From: Pedobacter sp. D749
Lineage (GTDB): Bacteria > Bacteroidota > Bacteroidia > Sphingobacteriales > Sphingobacteriaceae
Direction of reading: 5' to 3'
Assembly (NCBI RefSeq): GCF_019317285.1
Contig: NZ_CP079218.1
Location: forward strand, 4,464,001 to 4,528,000
DNA: 64,000 nt
The notes under the pieces are model-generated. The model was given only the letters and a program-made list of their open reading frames with translations, was not told the DNA's origin and did not search any database. Numbering within the stretch: position 1 is the stretch's first letter; the number at the start of each line of letters is the position of its first letter. The translations under genes and the position numbers were made by a program. Shown here piece by piece: positions 9,478 to 18,668 of the stretch.

Positions 9478-10845
9478 TTATTTCTCTTCCGCTACCGGAG
9501 CTTTTTCAATCGGTGTTGCATAATTTGCAATACCGTAATTTTGGCTCTGGCTTTTAACAGGTTCTTTAATGTGCCATTCAAATTCATCTCTGAAGTGACG
9601 GATTGCACTGGCTACTGGCCAGGCTGCTGCATCACCTAATGGACAAATGGTATTACCTTCAATTTTGCGTTGGATATCCCACAGTAAATCTACATCTTCC
9701 ATTTTACCATGACCATGTTCGATTTTATGCAACACTTTTTCCATCCATCCAGTACCTTCACGGCAAGGCGAACATTGTCCACAGCTTTCATGATGATAAA
9801 AACGGGAGAAATTCCAGGTATTGCGAACAATACACTGATCTTCATCAAAAGCAATAAAACCGCCAGAACCCATCATGGTTCCGGTAGCAAATCCACCTTC
9901 TGATAACGATTCGTAACTCATTAAACGAGGTTCGCCGTTGGCATATTTCAAGGTTAAATTAGCAGGCAAGATAGGCACAGATGATCCACCTGCAACCGTT
10001 GCCTTTAAACGTTTACCATTGGCAATACCGCCACAATACTCGTCTGAATAAATAAACTCTTCTACTGGTAAACCTAATTCAATTTCATACACGCCTGGTT
10101 TCACCAAATTACCGGATGCAGATATTAATTTTGTACCTGTACTTCTACCGATACCAATTTTAGCATATTCATCTCCACCATCATTGATAATTGGAACAAC
10201 AGCAGCAATCGATTCAACATTATTCACCACAGTTGGACAACCATACAAACCTGCAATTGCCGGAAATGGTGGTTTAATACGTGGATTACCTCTTTTGCCT
10301 TCAAGCGATTCTAACAAAGCAGTTTCCTCACCGCAAATGTAAGCGCCACCACCTGGCTGAACATATAATTCTAAATCGTAACCTGTTCCTAAAATATTTT
10401 TGCCCAACCATCCGGCAGCTTTAGCTTCAGCAATTGCTTTTTCTAAAATGCGGATCTGCGGCATCATTTCGCCGCGTACATAGATATAAGAAACCTTTGC
10501 ACCTAAAGCGAAACTCGAAACAATCATTCCCTCAATTAAAGCATGAGGGATGTAAGTCATTAAATAACGGTCTTTAAAAGTTCCTGGCTCAGACTCATCA
10601 GCATTACACACCAAATAACGTGCAACACCTTCAGGTTTAGCCAAAAAGCTCCATTTCATCCCCGTTGGGAAACCCGCACCACCGCGACCGCGTAAGCCTG
10701 ATTTTTTAACCTCTTCAACAATCTCTTCAGGTGTTAAAGTTTTCAGGGCTTTTTCCACAGCACGATACCCGCCTTTTTGGCGATAGACTTCAAGTGTATT
10801 GATGCCCGGTACATTTATATGCTCAAGTAGTAATTTACGGCTCAT
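9478..10845 (-). CDS. nuoF: NADH-quinone oxidoreductase subunit F (NADH/FMN site)
   Basis: Binds NADH and FMN and carries cluster N3; the entry point of electrons into complex I. 455 residues. Seen: the glycine-rich nucleotide-binding GLRGRGGAGFPTG (50-62), the FMN-binding NADESEPGTFKDR (81-93), GGGAYICGEETALLESLEG, and the N3 ligands ESCGQCSPCREG with the distal Cys in GNTICPLGDAAAWP near the C-terminus. The Ala/Glu/Lys tail after it is poorly conserved. A palindromic word tract separates it from nuoE upstream. Confidence 0.97.
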   Translation of the reverse strand: MSRKLLLEHINVPGINTLEVYRQKGGYRAVEKALKTLTPEEIVEEVKKSGLRGRGGAGFPTGMKWSFLAKPEGVARYLVCNADESEPGTFKDRYLMTYIPHALIEGMIVSSFALGAKVSYIYVRGEMMPQIRILEKAIAEAKAAGWLGKNILGTGYDLELYVQPGGGAYICGEETALLESLEGKRGNPRIKPPFPAIAGLYGCPTVVNNVESIAAVVPIINDGGDEYAKIGIGRSTGTKLISASGNLVKPGVYEIELGLPVEEFIYSDEYCGGIANGKRLKATVAGGSSVPILPANLTLKYANGEPRLMSYESLSEGGFATGTMMGSGGFIAFDEDQCIVRNTWNFSRFYHHESCGQCSPCREGTGWMEKVLHKIEHGHGKMEDVDLLWDIQRKIEGNTICPLGDAAAWPVASAIRHFRDEFEWHIKEPVKSQSQNYGIANYATPIEKAPVAEEK

Positions 10846-10925
10846 TATTTATAGATATGAGATGTGAGATATGAGATTTTAGACCAATTGCCTATTCTCA
10901 TATCTCATATCTAGTTTCTCAAATC
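10846..10925. repeat. Mirrored short-word tract between nuoE and nuoF
   Basis: Near-tandem copies of the word ATATGAGAT on one arm and its complement ATCTCATAT on the other (ATGAGATGTGAGATATGAGA, then CTCATATCTCATATC), forming an imperfect hairpin about 60 bases long. Similar tracts built from other words occur in several operon gaps of this window. No gene and no U-run, so it is not a simple terminator. Confidence 0.7.
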
Positions 10926-11438
10926 TTATTTATTTTTCAAATCTTCAATCAATTTATCTACACTTGCTTCAGTCAGGTTTTCGTAGAAAGTATATTCCGG
11001 GCTTATTTGCAACACCGGTCCGTAACCGCAGGCAGCTAAACATTCAACTCCTCTAAAGCTGAATAAACCATCGGCAGTAACTTCACCTTCTTTAACACCT
11101 AACCTGTTTTCCAGGTGGCTTAATATTTTTTCGGCACCAACCAGGCAACAAGGGCCGGTACGGCAAACCTCTAAAGCATATTTACCTTGTGGTTTTAAAA
11201 AGTACATGGTATAAAATGTGGCCACTTCATAAACTTCAATTGGCTGAATATTTAAATATTCGGCAACTTTATCCATCGCTGGTGTACTTACCCAAAGGTA
11301 TTCAGCCTGTACCAGGTGCAAAAGTGGCAACAATGCTGATTTGCTTTTATCTGCCGGATAACGGCCTTTAACTTCATCAAATTTGGCCAGCAATTCTGAT
11401 GAAAACACTACAGGTGTTTGTTCTTCTACTTTAAGCAT
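10926..11438 (-). CDS. nuoE: NADH-quinone oxidoreductase subunit E (2Fe-2S N1a)
   Basis: Thioredoxin-fold subunit of the NADH module with cluster N1a. 170 residues. Seen: cysteines of the C-x4-C...C-x3-C pattern in CRTGPCCLVGA and CLAACGYGPVLQ, and the upstream helical region with EVYEVATFYTMYFL. Its start overlaps the end of nuoD by eight bases, indicating translational coupling. Confidence 0.96.
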   Translation of the reverse strand: MLKVEEQTPVVFSSELLAKFDEVKGRYPADKSKSALLPLLHLVQAEYLWVSTPAMDKVAEYLNIQPIEVYEVATFYTMYFLKPQGKYALEVCRTGPCCLVGAEKILSHLENRLGVKEGEVTADGLFSFRGVECLAACGYGPVLQISPEYTFYENLTEASVDKLIEDLKNK

Positions 11439-12645
11439 CTAATTCTCCTGCAATAATATTCATACTACTCATGTTGATAATGGCATCAGACAACAACATG
11501 CCTTCGCTCATTGGTGCAAACATCTGGTAGTTTATAAAACTTGGTCTGCGGAAGTGTAAACGATATGGTGTACGGCCTCCATCATTAATCAGATAAAATC
11601 CTAATTCACCATTTCCGCCTTCTACAGCATGATAAACTTCTGCTTTTGGGGCATCAATCTCACCCATCACAATTTTGAAGTGATAGATTAATGCTTCCAT
11701 ATTATTGTAAACTTCTTGTTTTGGAGGAAGGTAAAATTCAGGAACATCGGCATGGAAAATACCTTTTGGTTCTGTTTTTAACTTCACAAGCGCTTGTTCG
11801 ATAATGCGGATACTTTGCCACATTTCCTCGTTACGCACTAAATACCTGTCGTAAATATCTCCACTTGTGCCTACCGGAACCTCAAAATCGAAATCCTGAT
11901 AAGAAGAATATGGATCGCTTACACGAACATCATAATCTACACCAGTAGCACGTAATAACGGACCCGTCCAGCTATATTCTAAAGCAGTTTCTTTAGTTAC
12001 CTCTGCAACACCAGCCGTTCTGTCAATAAAAATACGGTTACGTGTTAACAGATTTTCGAACTCTTTTAATGCTTTAGGGAACTCTTTTAAAAACTTATCG
12101 ATTTTAGCAAATGCGATATCATTGAAATCCCTTTCGAAACCACCAATACGTCCAATATTTGTTGTTAAACGTGCCCCACAAACTTCTTCGAAGATTTCGT
12201 AAATGTGTTCGCGAAACTGAAAAAGGTATAAGAAAGTGGTAGTAGCTCCCGTATCCTGACCAATAATCGTATTACAGATAATGTGATCGGCAATACGCGA
12301 AAGTTCCATAATGATTACCCGAAGATAATCTACACGTTTCGGCATTTGAATATTTAACAACTTCTCAACCGTCATGTGCCATCCCATATTATTAATAGGG
12401 GAAGAGCAATAGTTTAAACGGTCTGTAAGTGGGGTAATCTGATAAAATGGGCGATGCTCGGCAATCTTTTCGAAAGCACGGTGAATGTACCCGATGGTAG
12501 AAACGCCGCTTACAATACGTTCACCATCTAATTGCAAAACGTTTTGAAAAACGCCGTGTGTTGCAGGGTGCGTTGGACCTAAGTTTAAGGTTACCAGCTC
12601 ACTTTGCGGGTCGTTATCTGTAAATACCGGATGGTTATGATTCAT
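11431..12645 (-). CDS. nuoD: NADH-quinone oxidoreductase subunit D
   Basis: 49-kDa-type subunit, related to the large subunit of NiFe hydrogenases, lining the quinone-binding site. 404 residues, separate from NuoC (not the fused NuoCD of E. coli). Seen: LNLGPTHPATHGVF (about 21-34) with the quinone-site His, GYIHRAFEKIAEHR, the PLTDRLNYCSSPINNMGW stretch, and the C-terminal IINMSSMNIIAGELD. Three bases after nuoC. Confidence 0.97.
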   Translation of the reverse strand: MNHNHPVFTDNDPQSELVTLNLGPTHPATHGVFQNVLQLDGERIVSGVSTIGYIHRAFEKIAEHRPFYQITPLTDRLNYCSSPINNMGWHMTVEKLLNIQMPKRVDYLRVIIMELSRIADHIICNTIIGQDTGATTTFLYLFQFREHIYEIFEEVCGARLTTNIGRIGGFERDFNDIAFAKIDKFLKEFPKALKEFENLLTRNRIFIDRTAGVAEVTKETALEYSWTGPLLRATGVDYDVRVSDPYSSYQDFDFEVPVGTSGDIYDRYLVRNEEMWQSIRIIEQALVKLKTEPKGIFHADVPEFYLPPKQEVYNNMEALIYHFKIVMGEIDAPKAEVYHAVEGGNGELGFYLINDGGRTPYRLHFRRPSFINYQMFAPMSEGMLLSDAIINMSSMNIIAGELDA

Positions 12646-12648
12646 AGT

Positions 12649-13149
12649 TTACCTTCCAAAAAATTCGTCTTTTTTATCTACTCTGTTCGGATCTTCCAAT
12701 GGATATTGCTTCAGCATCGGGTGAACACCTAAATCATCCATATTTAAAATACGGCGTAAATCCGGGTGACCTTCAAATTTAACCCCGAACAAATCGTAAG
12801 TTTCGCGTTCCATCCAGTTGGCACCTTTCCAAACGGTTGTCGCTGTAGGGATAGTTGGATTTTGCTCTGAAATGAAAACCTTAATCCTGACCCTGACTTT
12901 CTCTACCATGTTATGCAGATGGTAAACAACAGCAATACCGTGGTCTTTACCTGGATAGTGAACTGCTGTGATATCAGTAAGGAAATTGAATTTTAATTCT
13001 TCTTTAAGATGCGAAAGCACATTGATGATCACATCTTTATAAGTTACAAAGGTTAGTAAACCATAAGGCTCAGAAACGGCAGTAACTTTTTCGCCAAACT
13101 TTTCAGTTAGCTTAACGTGGATATCGTTATTTAGTGTCGTTTCTTCCAT
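12649..13149 (-). CDS. nuoC: NADH-quinone oxidoreductase subunit C
   Basis: 30-kDa-type structural subunit of the peripheral arm (166 residues). Seen: the signature ERETYDLFGVKFEGHPDLRR (20 residues, about 114-133) and the following ILNMDDLGVHPMLKQYPLED. It shares a base with the end of nuoB, so translation is probably coupled. Downstream nuoD begins after three bases. Confidence 0.97.
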   Translation of the reverse strand: MEETTLNNDIHVKLTEKFGEKVTAVSEPYGLLTFVTYKDVIINVLSHLKEELKFNFLTDITAVHYPGKDHGIAVVYHLHNMVEKVRVRIKVFISEQNPTIPTATTVWKGANWMERETYDLFGVKFEGHPDLRRILNMDDLGVHPMLKQYPLEDPNRVDKKDEFFGR

Positions 13150-13691
13150 TATTTAATGCCATATTGACCTAAAAGTTCCTTGTAATAATCAGAATTTCTT
13201 CTTCTGCCCGATTCGCTTTTCACTAAATCCTGAATACGCTGAAAACCATCTAAAATAGCTTCAGGTCTTGGCGGGCAACCCGGAACGTAAACATCCACAG
13301 GGATAACCTCATCAATACCTTGCAATACGGAATAAGTATCGAAAATACCGCCACTACTTGCACAGGCACCAACCGCCATTACCCAACGTGGCTCTGCCAT
13401 TTGGATATAAACCTGTTTTAATACAGGAGCCATCTTTTTAGCGATAGTACCCATAACCATTAAAACATCTGCCTGGCGTGGAGAAAAGCTTAAACGTTCA
13501 GCACCGAAACGACCTAAATCGTAATGAGAACCCATGGTTGCCATAAACTCAATTCCGCAACAAGAAGTTGCGAAAGGTAATGGCCATAATGAATTTGAGC
13601 GGGCCAAACCAATCACTTTATCAAGAGAAGTGGCAAAAAAGCCAGATCCTTCAATTCCTGGAGGCGCATCAACTATATTAATTTCACTCAT
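13149..13691 (-). CDS. nuoB: NADH-quinone oxidoreductase subunit B (cluster N2)
   Basis: Carries N2, the terminal 4Fe-4S cluster that reduces quinone. I choose the ATG at 13691 (MSEINIVDAPPG, 180 residues) because the 15 codons upstream are not conserved-looking and run into intergenic repeats. Seen: the tandem cysteines in ATSCCGIEFM, the third ligand in GACASSGGIFD and the fourth in VPGCPPRPEAILDG. Confidence 0.96.
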   Translation of the reverse strand: MSEINIVDAPPGIEGSGFFATSLDKVIGLARSNSLWPLPFATSCCGIEFMATMGSHYDLGRFGAERLSFSPRQADVLMVMGTIAKKMAPVLKQVYIQMAEPRWVMAVGACASSGGIFDTYSVLQGIDEVIPVDVYVPGCPPRPEAILDGFQRIQDLVKSESGRRRNSDYYKELLGQYGIK

Positions 13692-13919
13692 GTTTATAAA
13701 CAAAAAATGCTCATCCCTTTGCAGAATGAGCAACAAATTTACAATATTTTAAAGGCAAATAAACTAGCTTTACTTGATTTAGAACCTTTCTAAATAATTA
13801 AAACAACCATAAGTTAGTGTAAGTGATACACATTTCAGTTTTCAGCTGGCAATTTTCAGTTTACAGTTTTAAACCCGGAACTATTAACGGCCAATTATGA
13901 ACTGATAACTTGAACTTGA
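13692..13919. other. Non-coding gap between nuoA and nuoB with mirrored-word tract
   Basis: About 230 bases inside the nuo operon with no plausible gene. From about 13833 it contains near-repeats of TTTTCAG/TTTACAG on one arm and words such as GAACTGATAAC on the other, one of the locus-specific mirrored tracts noted elsewhere. No promoter matching the phylum consensus and no terminator are obvious. Confidence 0.6.
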
Positions 13920-14291
13920 TTAGTTCCAGTCTAAAACTTTTTTCTTGATTACGTAGATAAAACCAAGCAATAATGTACCCATGAAAATGAACATTTCAAT
14001 CATTCCATCCATCCGTAATGCACGGAAATTAACTGCCCATGGATACATAAAGATCACCTCTATATCGAACAGTACAAATAGGATAGCTACTACAAAATAT
14101 TTGATAGAGAAAGGCTGGCGGGCATTACCTACTGATTTTATACCTGCTTCAAAGGTTTCTAACTTATCACTCGTTTTGCGTTTTGGACCTAAAAAGTGAG
14201 TAGCTACCAATGTGGTTACCACAAAACCTAGAGCAACAATTACTTGAAATATAATTGGTAAAAAATCTATAGATGAACTTTGAGCTTGCAT
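13920..14291 (-). CDS. nuoA: NADH-quinone oxidoreductase subunit A
   Basis: Small three-helix membrane subunit at the quinone site of complex I and first gene of the operon. I take the ATG at 14291 (MQAQSSSIDFLP, 123 residues) over one seven codons upstream, because the upstream codons would lie within or next to the predicted transcription start. Seen: GPKRKTSDKLETFEAGIKSV (20 residues, about 43-62), the conserved matrix-loop region, and LFDIEVIFMYPWAV (about 88-101) with two membrane acidic residues. Confidence 0.95.
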   Translation of the reverse strand: MQAQSSSIDFLPIIFQVIVALGFVVTTLVATHFLGPKRKTSDKLETFEAGIKSVGNARQPFSIKYFVVAILFVLFDIEVIFMYPWAVNFRALRMDGMIEMFIFMGTLLLGFIYVIKKKVLDWN

Positions 14292-14309
14292 AATTATTAT
14301 TTTGTGATG

Positions 14310-14341
14310 CAAAAGTAAAAGAAAAAGGCAGACTAACCAAA
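14310..14341 (-). promoter_or_regulatory. Predicted promoter of the nuo operon
   Basis: On the minus strand: TTTG (14338-14341), a 20-base spacer, then TACTTTTG (14310-14317). This matches the Bacteroidota consensus TTTG-N19-21-TAnnTTTG exactly. It would start transcription a few bases before nuoA. It overlaps the terminator hairpin of the TPR gene almost completely, so the -33 box lies in the terminator loop and the spacer in its 3' arm. Confidence 0.7.
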
Positions 14342-14354
14342 CTCTGCCTTTTCT
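14322..14354 (-). terminator. Rho-independent terminator after the TPR gene
   Basis: On the minus strand, AAAAGGCAGA and TCTGCCTTTT form a perfect ten-base-pair stem around a loop of about ten bases, followed by a U-rich run. It ends the exbB-to-TPR transcript. Confidence 0.85.
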
Positions 14355-14374
14355 AAATTATTTAACTTTTTAAA

Positions 14375-16096
14375 TTATTTGCCTTTACCTTTTGTCTTTG
14401 AAGCAGCTGCAGGTGACTGCAACTCTTTAAGCTTAGCCGCAGCAAAAGGGCCTTGTGGATCTAGCGCTATACTTTTGTTTAAGAAATCTATAGCTTTTGC
14501 TTTATCTTTATCAGCGTAATAAGCACCAAGATAATCGTAAGATTCTACAAGGTTTGTTTTATTTGTCGCTTGTTCTTCAGGCTTAACTAAGCTAATGTAT
14601 TTTTCAAAATATGGAATAGAAGCATATTTTGGATTAGCTTTATCTTCTAACAAGTTAGCAATTCTCGCTCTTGTAAAATAACCTAAAGCAAATTCTGGAG
14701 AAACTTTATTTAAGTGACTCAATGCTGAATCTGCCTCAACCAATGCAGCTGTATTTAATGGTTTTTTATCTTTTTGAGCAAAATAACCTTCCAAGAACCT
14801 TGTTTGACCTACGTAGTAATAGTTGGTTAACGAGCCTTTACCATTTGGATTGTACTTAATTGCTAATGTATAAATCTCTGCTGCCTTACCATATTTTTTG
14901 GCTTTATACAAAGCTAAACCGGCTTCAGCTAAGGCATCAGCGTTAGTAGAATCCATTTTAGCAGCTTCTATAATATTAAGAACACCTAAGCTATCTTGAC
15001 CAGCTTTCAATTGTGCTTTACCTAAATACAGGTAATCGTTACCTAAAATCTTTGTTTTATCTTTTTCTTTTGCAAAGAAATCAGTTAAGCTGGTTAAGGC
15101 CTGAGGATAGTTTCCATTTTCGTAAGCTGCCCAACCTTTCATCCTTGAAACAATGTTACCTTTAGGATCATTTGCAGGAACCTGCAATGCAGTAGCTACT
15201 TGTTCTAAGGTTTTGAAATCTTTTGCATAAAATAAGAATTGAGCATAACGTAATTGAGATTCCAAAGACTTATCTGTTAAATCCATGTACTTTTTATAAT
15301 TCTCAATCGCTTTTGCTGCTTTTTCTTTATCTGTACCAAAGCTACTCCATTGTAAATATAACTCACCTAATTCGCGATAAGCAGGGCCATAGTTTGCATC
15401 AGCAGCAATTACATCCTGTAATTCTTTTTCACCTTCAGGAAAAGCCCTGGATTCTTTATACATTTTACCAATCTGCGTTTTAGCTCTTCTGTTGTTAGGA
15501 TCAATATCACCAACACGCATGTATGGACCTAATGCCTCAGAATTTTTCTTTTGTAATGCATAGGCATCGCCTTGCGCCAGGAAAACTTCAGCATCTTTAT
15601 CTTTAGAATCTAATTCGTCTGCTTTAGTAATGTTAGCTAAAGCATTAGTGAAATCAGGTTTTGATACATCATCACTAGGTTTATCCTGTGCTAAATAAGC
15701 TTTACCAATATACAGGTAAGTTTTGTAATTCTTTTTATCAAGTTCAACAGCTTTGTCGAAGTTTGTTTTCGCAGAGGTTGGATTATTAGACAACATATCT
15801 GCTTCACCTAAACCAATTAGGTTTAAGTTGTTTTTCGGATCTGCAGTAATACCTTTGGTAAATACAGCTCTTGCAGAGTCGATATAACCGGTTTTTAAAT
15901 AAACCAAGCCAAGATTGTAATAATTATCACCATCTGAAGCTTTTGAACTCACCAATGATTTAAGCATTGATGATGCTTTTTGATACTGCTCCGCGTCGAT
16001 GGCTTTTTTCGCGTCATTTAAATCTTGAGCAAAAACTGCAGAACCCATCAACACCAAACCTACATTTAAGGTTATTGCTTTCTTTAAAATTTTCAT
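14375..16096 (-). CDS. Secreted tetratricopeptide-repeat protein
   Basis: 573 residues with an N-terminal signal peptide (MKILKKAITLNVGLVLMGSA, cleavage near VFAQ), so probably periplasmic. The body is a run of TPR-like helix pairs, for example DNYYNLGLVYLKTGYIDSAR and YGPAYRELGELYLQWSS, ending in a Lys/Gly-rich tail. TPR proteins act as scaffolds; the partner is not known. It is the last gene of the exbB-exbD-exbD-tonB operon, so a role in supporting the TonB energy-transducing machinery is plausible but inferred from position only. Confidence 0.85.
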   Translation of the reverse strand: MKILKKAITLNVGLVLMGSAVFAQDLNDAKKAIDAEQYQKASSMLKSLVSSKASDGDNYYNLGLVYLKTGYIDSARAVFTKGITADPKNNLNLIGLGEADMLSNNPTSAKTNFDKAVELDKKNYKTYLYIGKAYLAQDKPSDDVSKPDFTNALANITKADELDSKDKDAEVFLAQGDAYALQKKNSEALGPYMRVGDIDPNNRRAKTQIGKMYKESRAFPEGEKELQDVIAADANYGPAYRELGELYLQWSSFGTDKEKAAKAIENYKKYMDLTDKSLESQLRYAQFLFYAKDFKTLEQVATALQVPANDPKGNIVSRMKGWAAYENGNYPQALTSLTDFFAKEKDKTKILGNDYLYLGKAQLKAGQDSLGVLNIIEAAKMDSTNADALAEAGLALYKAKKYGKAAEIYTLAIKYNPNGKGSLTNYYYVGQTRFLEGYFAQKDKKPLNTAALVEADSALSHLNKVSPEFALGYFTRARIANLLEDKANPKYASIPYFEKYISLVKPEEQATNKTNLVESYDYLGAYYADKDKAKAIDFLNKSIALDPQGPFAAAKLKELQSPAAASKTKGKGK

Positions 16097-16174
16097 CGGA
16101 TATTCTGTTTTTTATTTAATAAAAATGAAGTGTCTCTTTAGATTTACTTCGTGGTTCAATTTATAAATTTTAAT

Positions 16175-17080
16175 TTAATTTCCTTTAGTCAGGTTAATTT
16201 GTCTTGGCATTAACTTATGTGGGCCAAGTCCGGATTTAAGTACAATCAGTTGTCCTCTCTGACTTCTTAACCATGTTGCAAATCCTGTGCCTAAACCATC
16301 TCTTCCTTCGCAATCTATAATATTTATATTTCTTAAGAAAGGATAAACGCCGTTAATCAGGTTATCTTGAGTTGGTTTATAGAACTGATCATCTCCTACC
16401 TTTCCCTTTACATTCTTGACCCCTAATACTTTTATCTTCGAAAGGTATTCGCTCATCTCTGTATCTTTTCCTGTGATCCAATTCACGCCCAAAATACCAA
16501 TAAAATTTTTATCTTCTGCAATAAGTTTAATTACTTCTTTGCTTGAATTTTTTGAGTAAACACCCGTAGCTGGAAACTGGCTGATATGGGCCAACTCTTT
16601 AAAATACTGAAAGGTACTAGAATAAGCGTTATCAAAGACCAGTTTTTTATCTGATTTCTTCCCTTGCAAGATATCAATTACCTCATTAACGTTAATTGTA
16701 CTATCGATATTGCCCTGATTTGTAATTAAAGCAATACCATCAATAGCAAAACGCGAAGAGTTGATCTTAATATTACGCTGATTATAATACTTCTCTTCTG
16801 CTTTAGTTAATAACCTTGGTAAAACAATTACCCTTACGCTATCATTCAGGAATGAAGGTAATAATTTTTCTTCAGGTTTAACTGTCGCCTCAAATTTTGC
16901 ATCCGGGTAATCTAAACCAAAAATATTGATCTGATCTTGAACTATCGGCCCAACACTTTCATCAACCAATATTTTTAAAGTACCACTTGTTCTGGTTTCT
17001 TTAACTGCATCTGTCTTGTTTTTACGTTTGCATGATACGAGTAAAGCTAGTACACAAAATATTAAAAGGAAATTTTTCAT
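16175..17080 (-). CDS. PstS-like substrate-binding lipoprotein
   Basis: 301 residues with a lipoprotein signal: hydrophobic stretch then LVSC at about 14-17, so it is anchored to a membrane by a lipidated cysteine. The body resembles PBP-like phosphate-binding proteins (GTLKILVDESVGPIVQDQIN, then repeated segments typical of PstS such as NRIAI-like DGIALITNQGN and KEVIKLIAEDKNFIGILGVN). No pstCAB permease genes are nearby, so it probably does not work as a classical phosphate transporter component. It sits in the TonB operon between a two-helix protein and the TPR protein, an arrangement I believe is conserved in the phylum. Confidence 0.75.
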   Translation of the reverse strand: MKNFLLIFCVLALLVSCKRKNKTDAVKETRTSGTLKILVDESVGPIVQDQINIFGLDYPDAKFEATVKPEEKLLPSFLNDSVRVIVLPRLLTKAEEKYYNQRNIKINSSRFAIDGIALITNQGNIDSTINVNEVIDILQGKKSDKKLVFDNAYSSTFQYFKELAHISQFPATGVYSKNSSKEVIKLIAEDKNFIGILGVNWITGKDTEMSEYLSKIKVLGVKNVKGKVGDDQFYKPTQDNLINGVYPFLRNINIIDCEGRDGLGTGFATWLRSQRGQLIVLKSGLGPHKLMPRQINLTKGN

Positions 17081-17088
17081 TGAAATGA

Positions 17089-17316
17089 TTAATCGCGCCT
17101 ACCCAGGCTTAAAAGTCTTACAAAAGCATAAATAATTAAGAAGATACCAATTGCGATACGACCCCATTCCGGAATAGTGCTTAAACGAAGTGCAATAGGT
17201 TCATAAAATATGAATGCCAAACCCAATACCACGTAAAACACAAACATGATAAGGCCTAAAATGAGCAAAAACCGCTGTTTAGGCGATTTTTGCTTAAAAA
17301 TATCAAAATTTAACAT
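17089..17316 (-). CDS. Small two-helix membrane protein of the TonB operon
   Basis: 75 residues, not recognised as a named family. Two hydrophobic helices are clear (about 17-38 and 51-68) with a short linker containing a Pro-Glu-Trp-Gly, and Arg-rich ends. It begins seven bases after the tonB stop and is followed within nine bases by the PstS-like gene, so it is surely part of the same transcript. A role as an accessory factor of the ExbBD-TonB complex is only a guess from position. Confidence 0.75.
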   Translation of the reverse strand: MLNFDIFKQKSPKQRFLLILGLIMFVFYVVLGLAFIFYEPIALRLSTIPEWGRIAIGIFLIIYAFVRLLSLGRRD

Positions 17317-17322
17317 CTACTA

Positions 17323-18141
17323 TTAGTTCAATGTAAAGTTAACGTTGATGTTGTATTTTACCCTTACAGGCTTACCATTTTGAATACCTGGATTCCAACG
17401 TGGACTCGCTTTTAATACACGGATGGCTTCTTCATCAGTTCCGCTACCCAAACCACGGGTAACTGTGATATCTGTTAATTTACCATCTTTTTCAACAACG
17501 AAAGATAAAAACACTTTACCTTGAACGTTGTTCTCCTGTGCCATTGGCGGGTATTTTATTGCTTTACCTAAGTAGCCATAAAATTTAGCTATACCTCCAG
17601 GGAATTCTGGTTGTTTCTCGATACTAACAAAGTCATAAACTTTGTTATCATCAACCGCAACGGCAGCTTCTCTTTTTGGTCCTTCACCTACTGGTTCAGC
17701 GATATTAATCTCTGCAGTTGGATCACCTTTGATATCTCTCTGACCTGGATCAGCTTCCTTCAATTTTTCAACCGTAGGTGGTTCATCACGAACCTCGATA
17801 TCGGGTTTTACAATTGGAGGTGGCATTTTCACCTGATCTACCTTTGGTGGCGGTGGCTCTACCGGTGGTGGCGGTGGAGTTTTGGGATCCACTGGTGGTG
17901 GTGGAGCTAAAATTACTTCCTGTGCTTTTACCTGATCTTCCTGTTGATCCATTGAACCTTTGATAAGGCTATAGATTTTTGGAGAGAAAAATAATACAAG
18001 GAAGATAATAGATCCAATAATTAAGGCTTTGGTGGTATTTGCACCATTACTTTTACGCAATTGATACGCACCATAGGTTTTGTTTTTATCTGCAAAAACC
18101 ACTTCAAGCCATTCTTTTCTGAATATATCTAACTTCGACAT
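17323..18141 (-). CDS. tonB: Energy transducer TonB
   Basis: Links the ExbBD proton motor in the inner membrane to TonB-dependent (SusC-type) outer-membrane receptors. 272 residues: a cytoplasmic N-terminus, one membrane helix (about 37-58), a proline-rich periplasmic linker (runs of PPPPP around 81-110), and a C-terminal TonB domain with YPPMAQENNVQGKVFLSF and the final beta strand PVRVKYNINVNFTL. The YGAYQLR motif near the start is typical of Bacteroidota TonB. Seventeen bases after exbD. Confidence 0.93.
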   Translation of the reverse strand: MSKLDIFRKEWLEVVFADKNKTYGAYQLRKSNGANTTKALIIGSIIFLVLFFSPKIYSLIKGSMDQQEDQVKAQEVILAPPPPVDPKTPPPPPVEPPPPKVDQVKMPPPIVKPDIEVRDEPPTVEKLKEADPGQRDIKGDPTAEINIAEPVGEGPKREAAVAVDDNKVYDFVSIEKQPEFPGGIAKFYGYLGKAIKYPPMAQENNVQGKVFLSFVVEKDGKLTDITVTRGLGSGTDEEAIRVLKASPRWNPGIQNGKPVRVKYNINVNFTLN

Positions 18142-18158
18142 AAAATTGGTTTTACTGA

Positions 18159-18665
18159 TTATAAAATTCCTTTTTCTTTCATGAACTGTTTCTCATTATC
18201 AAGGATGTTATCATCGTCGATCTGACGAACCTTAACTTTAAGAATTTCCAACTCATCCATCATATCTACAAAGTTTTGGAATGTAGAACCTGATGTTGGT
18301 TTTACCAGTACAACAAAGTCTCCAGCAACGCCTGAGGCGTCAGCTGCTTTTCTATTTTTAACAATAGCATCTTCGATTTGTGAACCAGATTCGATGGTTG
18401 GGGCACTTTCGCCAGCTACTCCCATGTACCATGCTACTTTATTGCTTTTACCTAATAAAATAGTCATTGTTTTACTTGCTTTCAGTTCCAATCTGTTCTC
18501 AGGTACCTTTTCGTTTTTATCCGGCTTTGCAATATCCATCGCTTGTGGCGTAGAGATTACTGTTGTTAAGATAAAGAATGTTACCAAAAGAAACATTAGA
18601 TCCACCATCGGAGTCATATCAACTCTTGGGGTGGCTTTCTTCCCGCCTGTGTTTAATTCTGCCAT
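18159..18665 (-). CDS. exbD: ExbD/TolR family biopolymer transport protein (second copy)
   Basis: 168 residues. Seen: the conserved membrane helix VDMTPMVDLMFLLVTFFILT (20 residues, about 15-34) whose aspartate is the proton-carrying residue of the ExbBD motor, followed by a periplasmic domain. It lies three bases after another ExbD gene, giving the paired exbD arrangement common in Bacteroidota, where the two proteins probably form a heterodimer inside the ExbB pentamer (inference). Confidence 0.92.
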   Translation of the reverse strand: MAELNTGGKKATPRVDMTPMVDLMFLLVTFFILTTVISTPQAMDIAKPDKNEKVPENRLELKASKTMTILLGKSNKVAWYMGVAGESAPTIESGSQIEDAIVKNRKAADASGVAGDFVVLVKPTSGSTFQNFVDMMDELEILKVKVRQIDDDNILDNEKQFMKEKGIL

Positions 18666-18668
18666 TTC

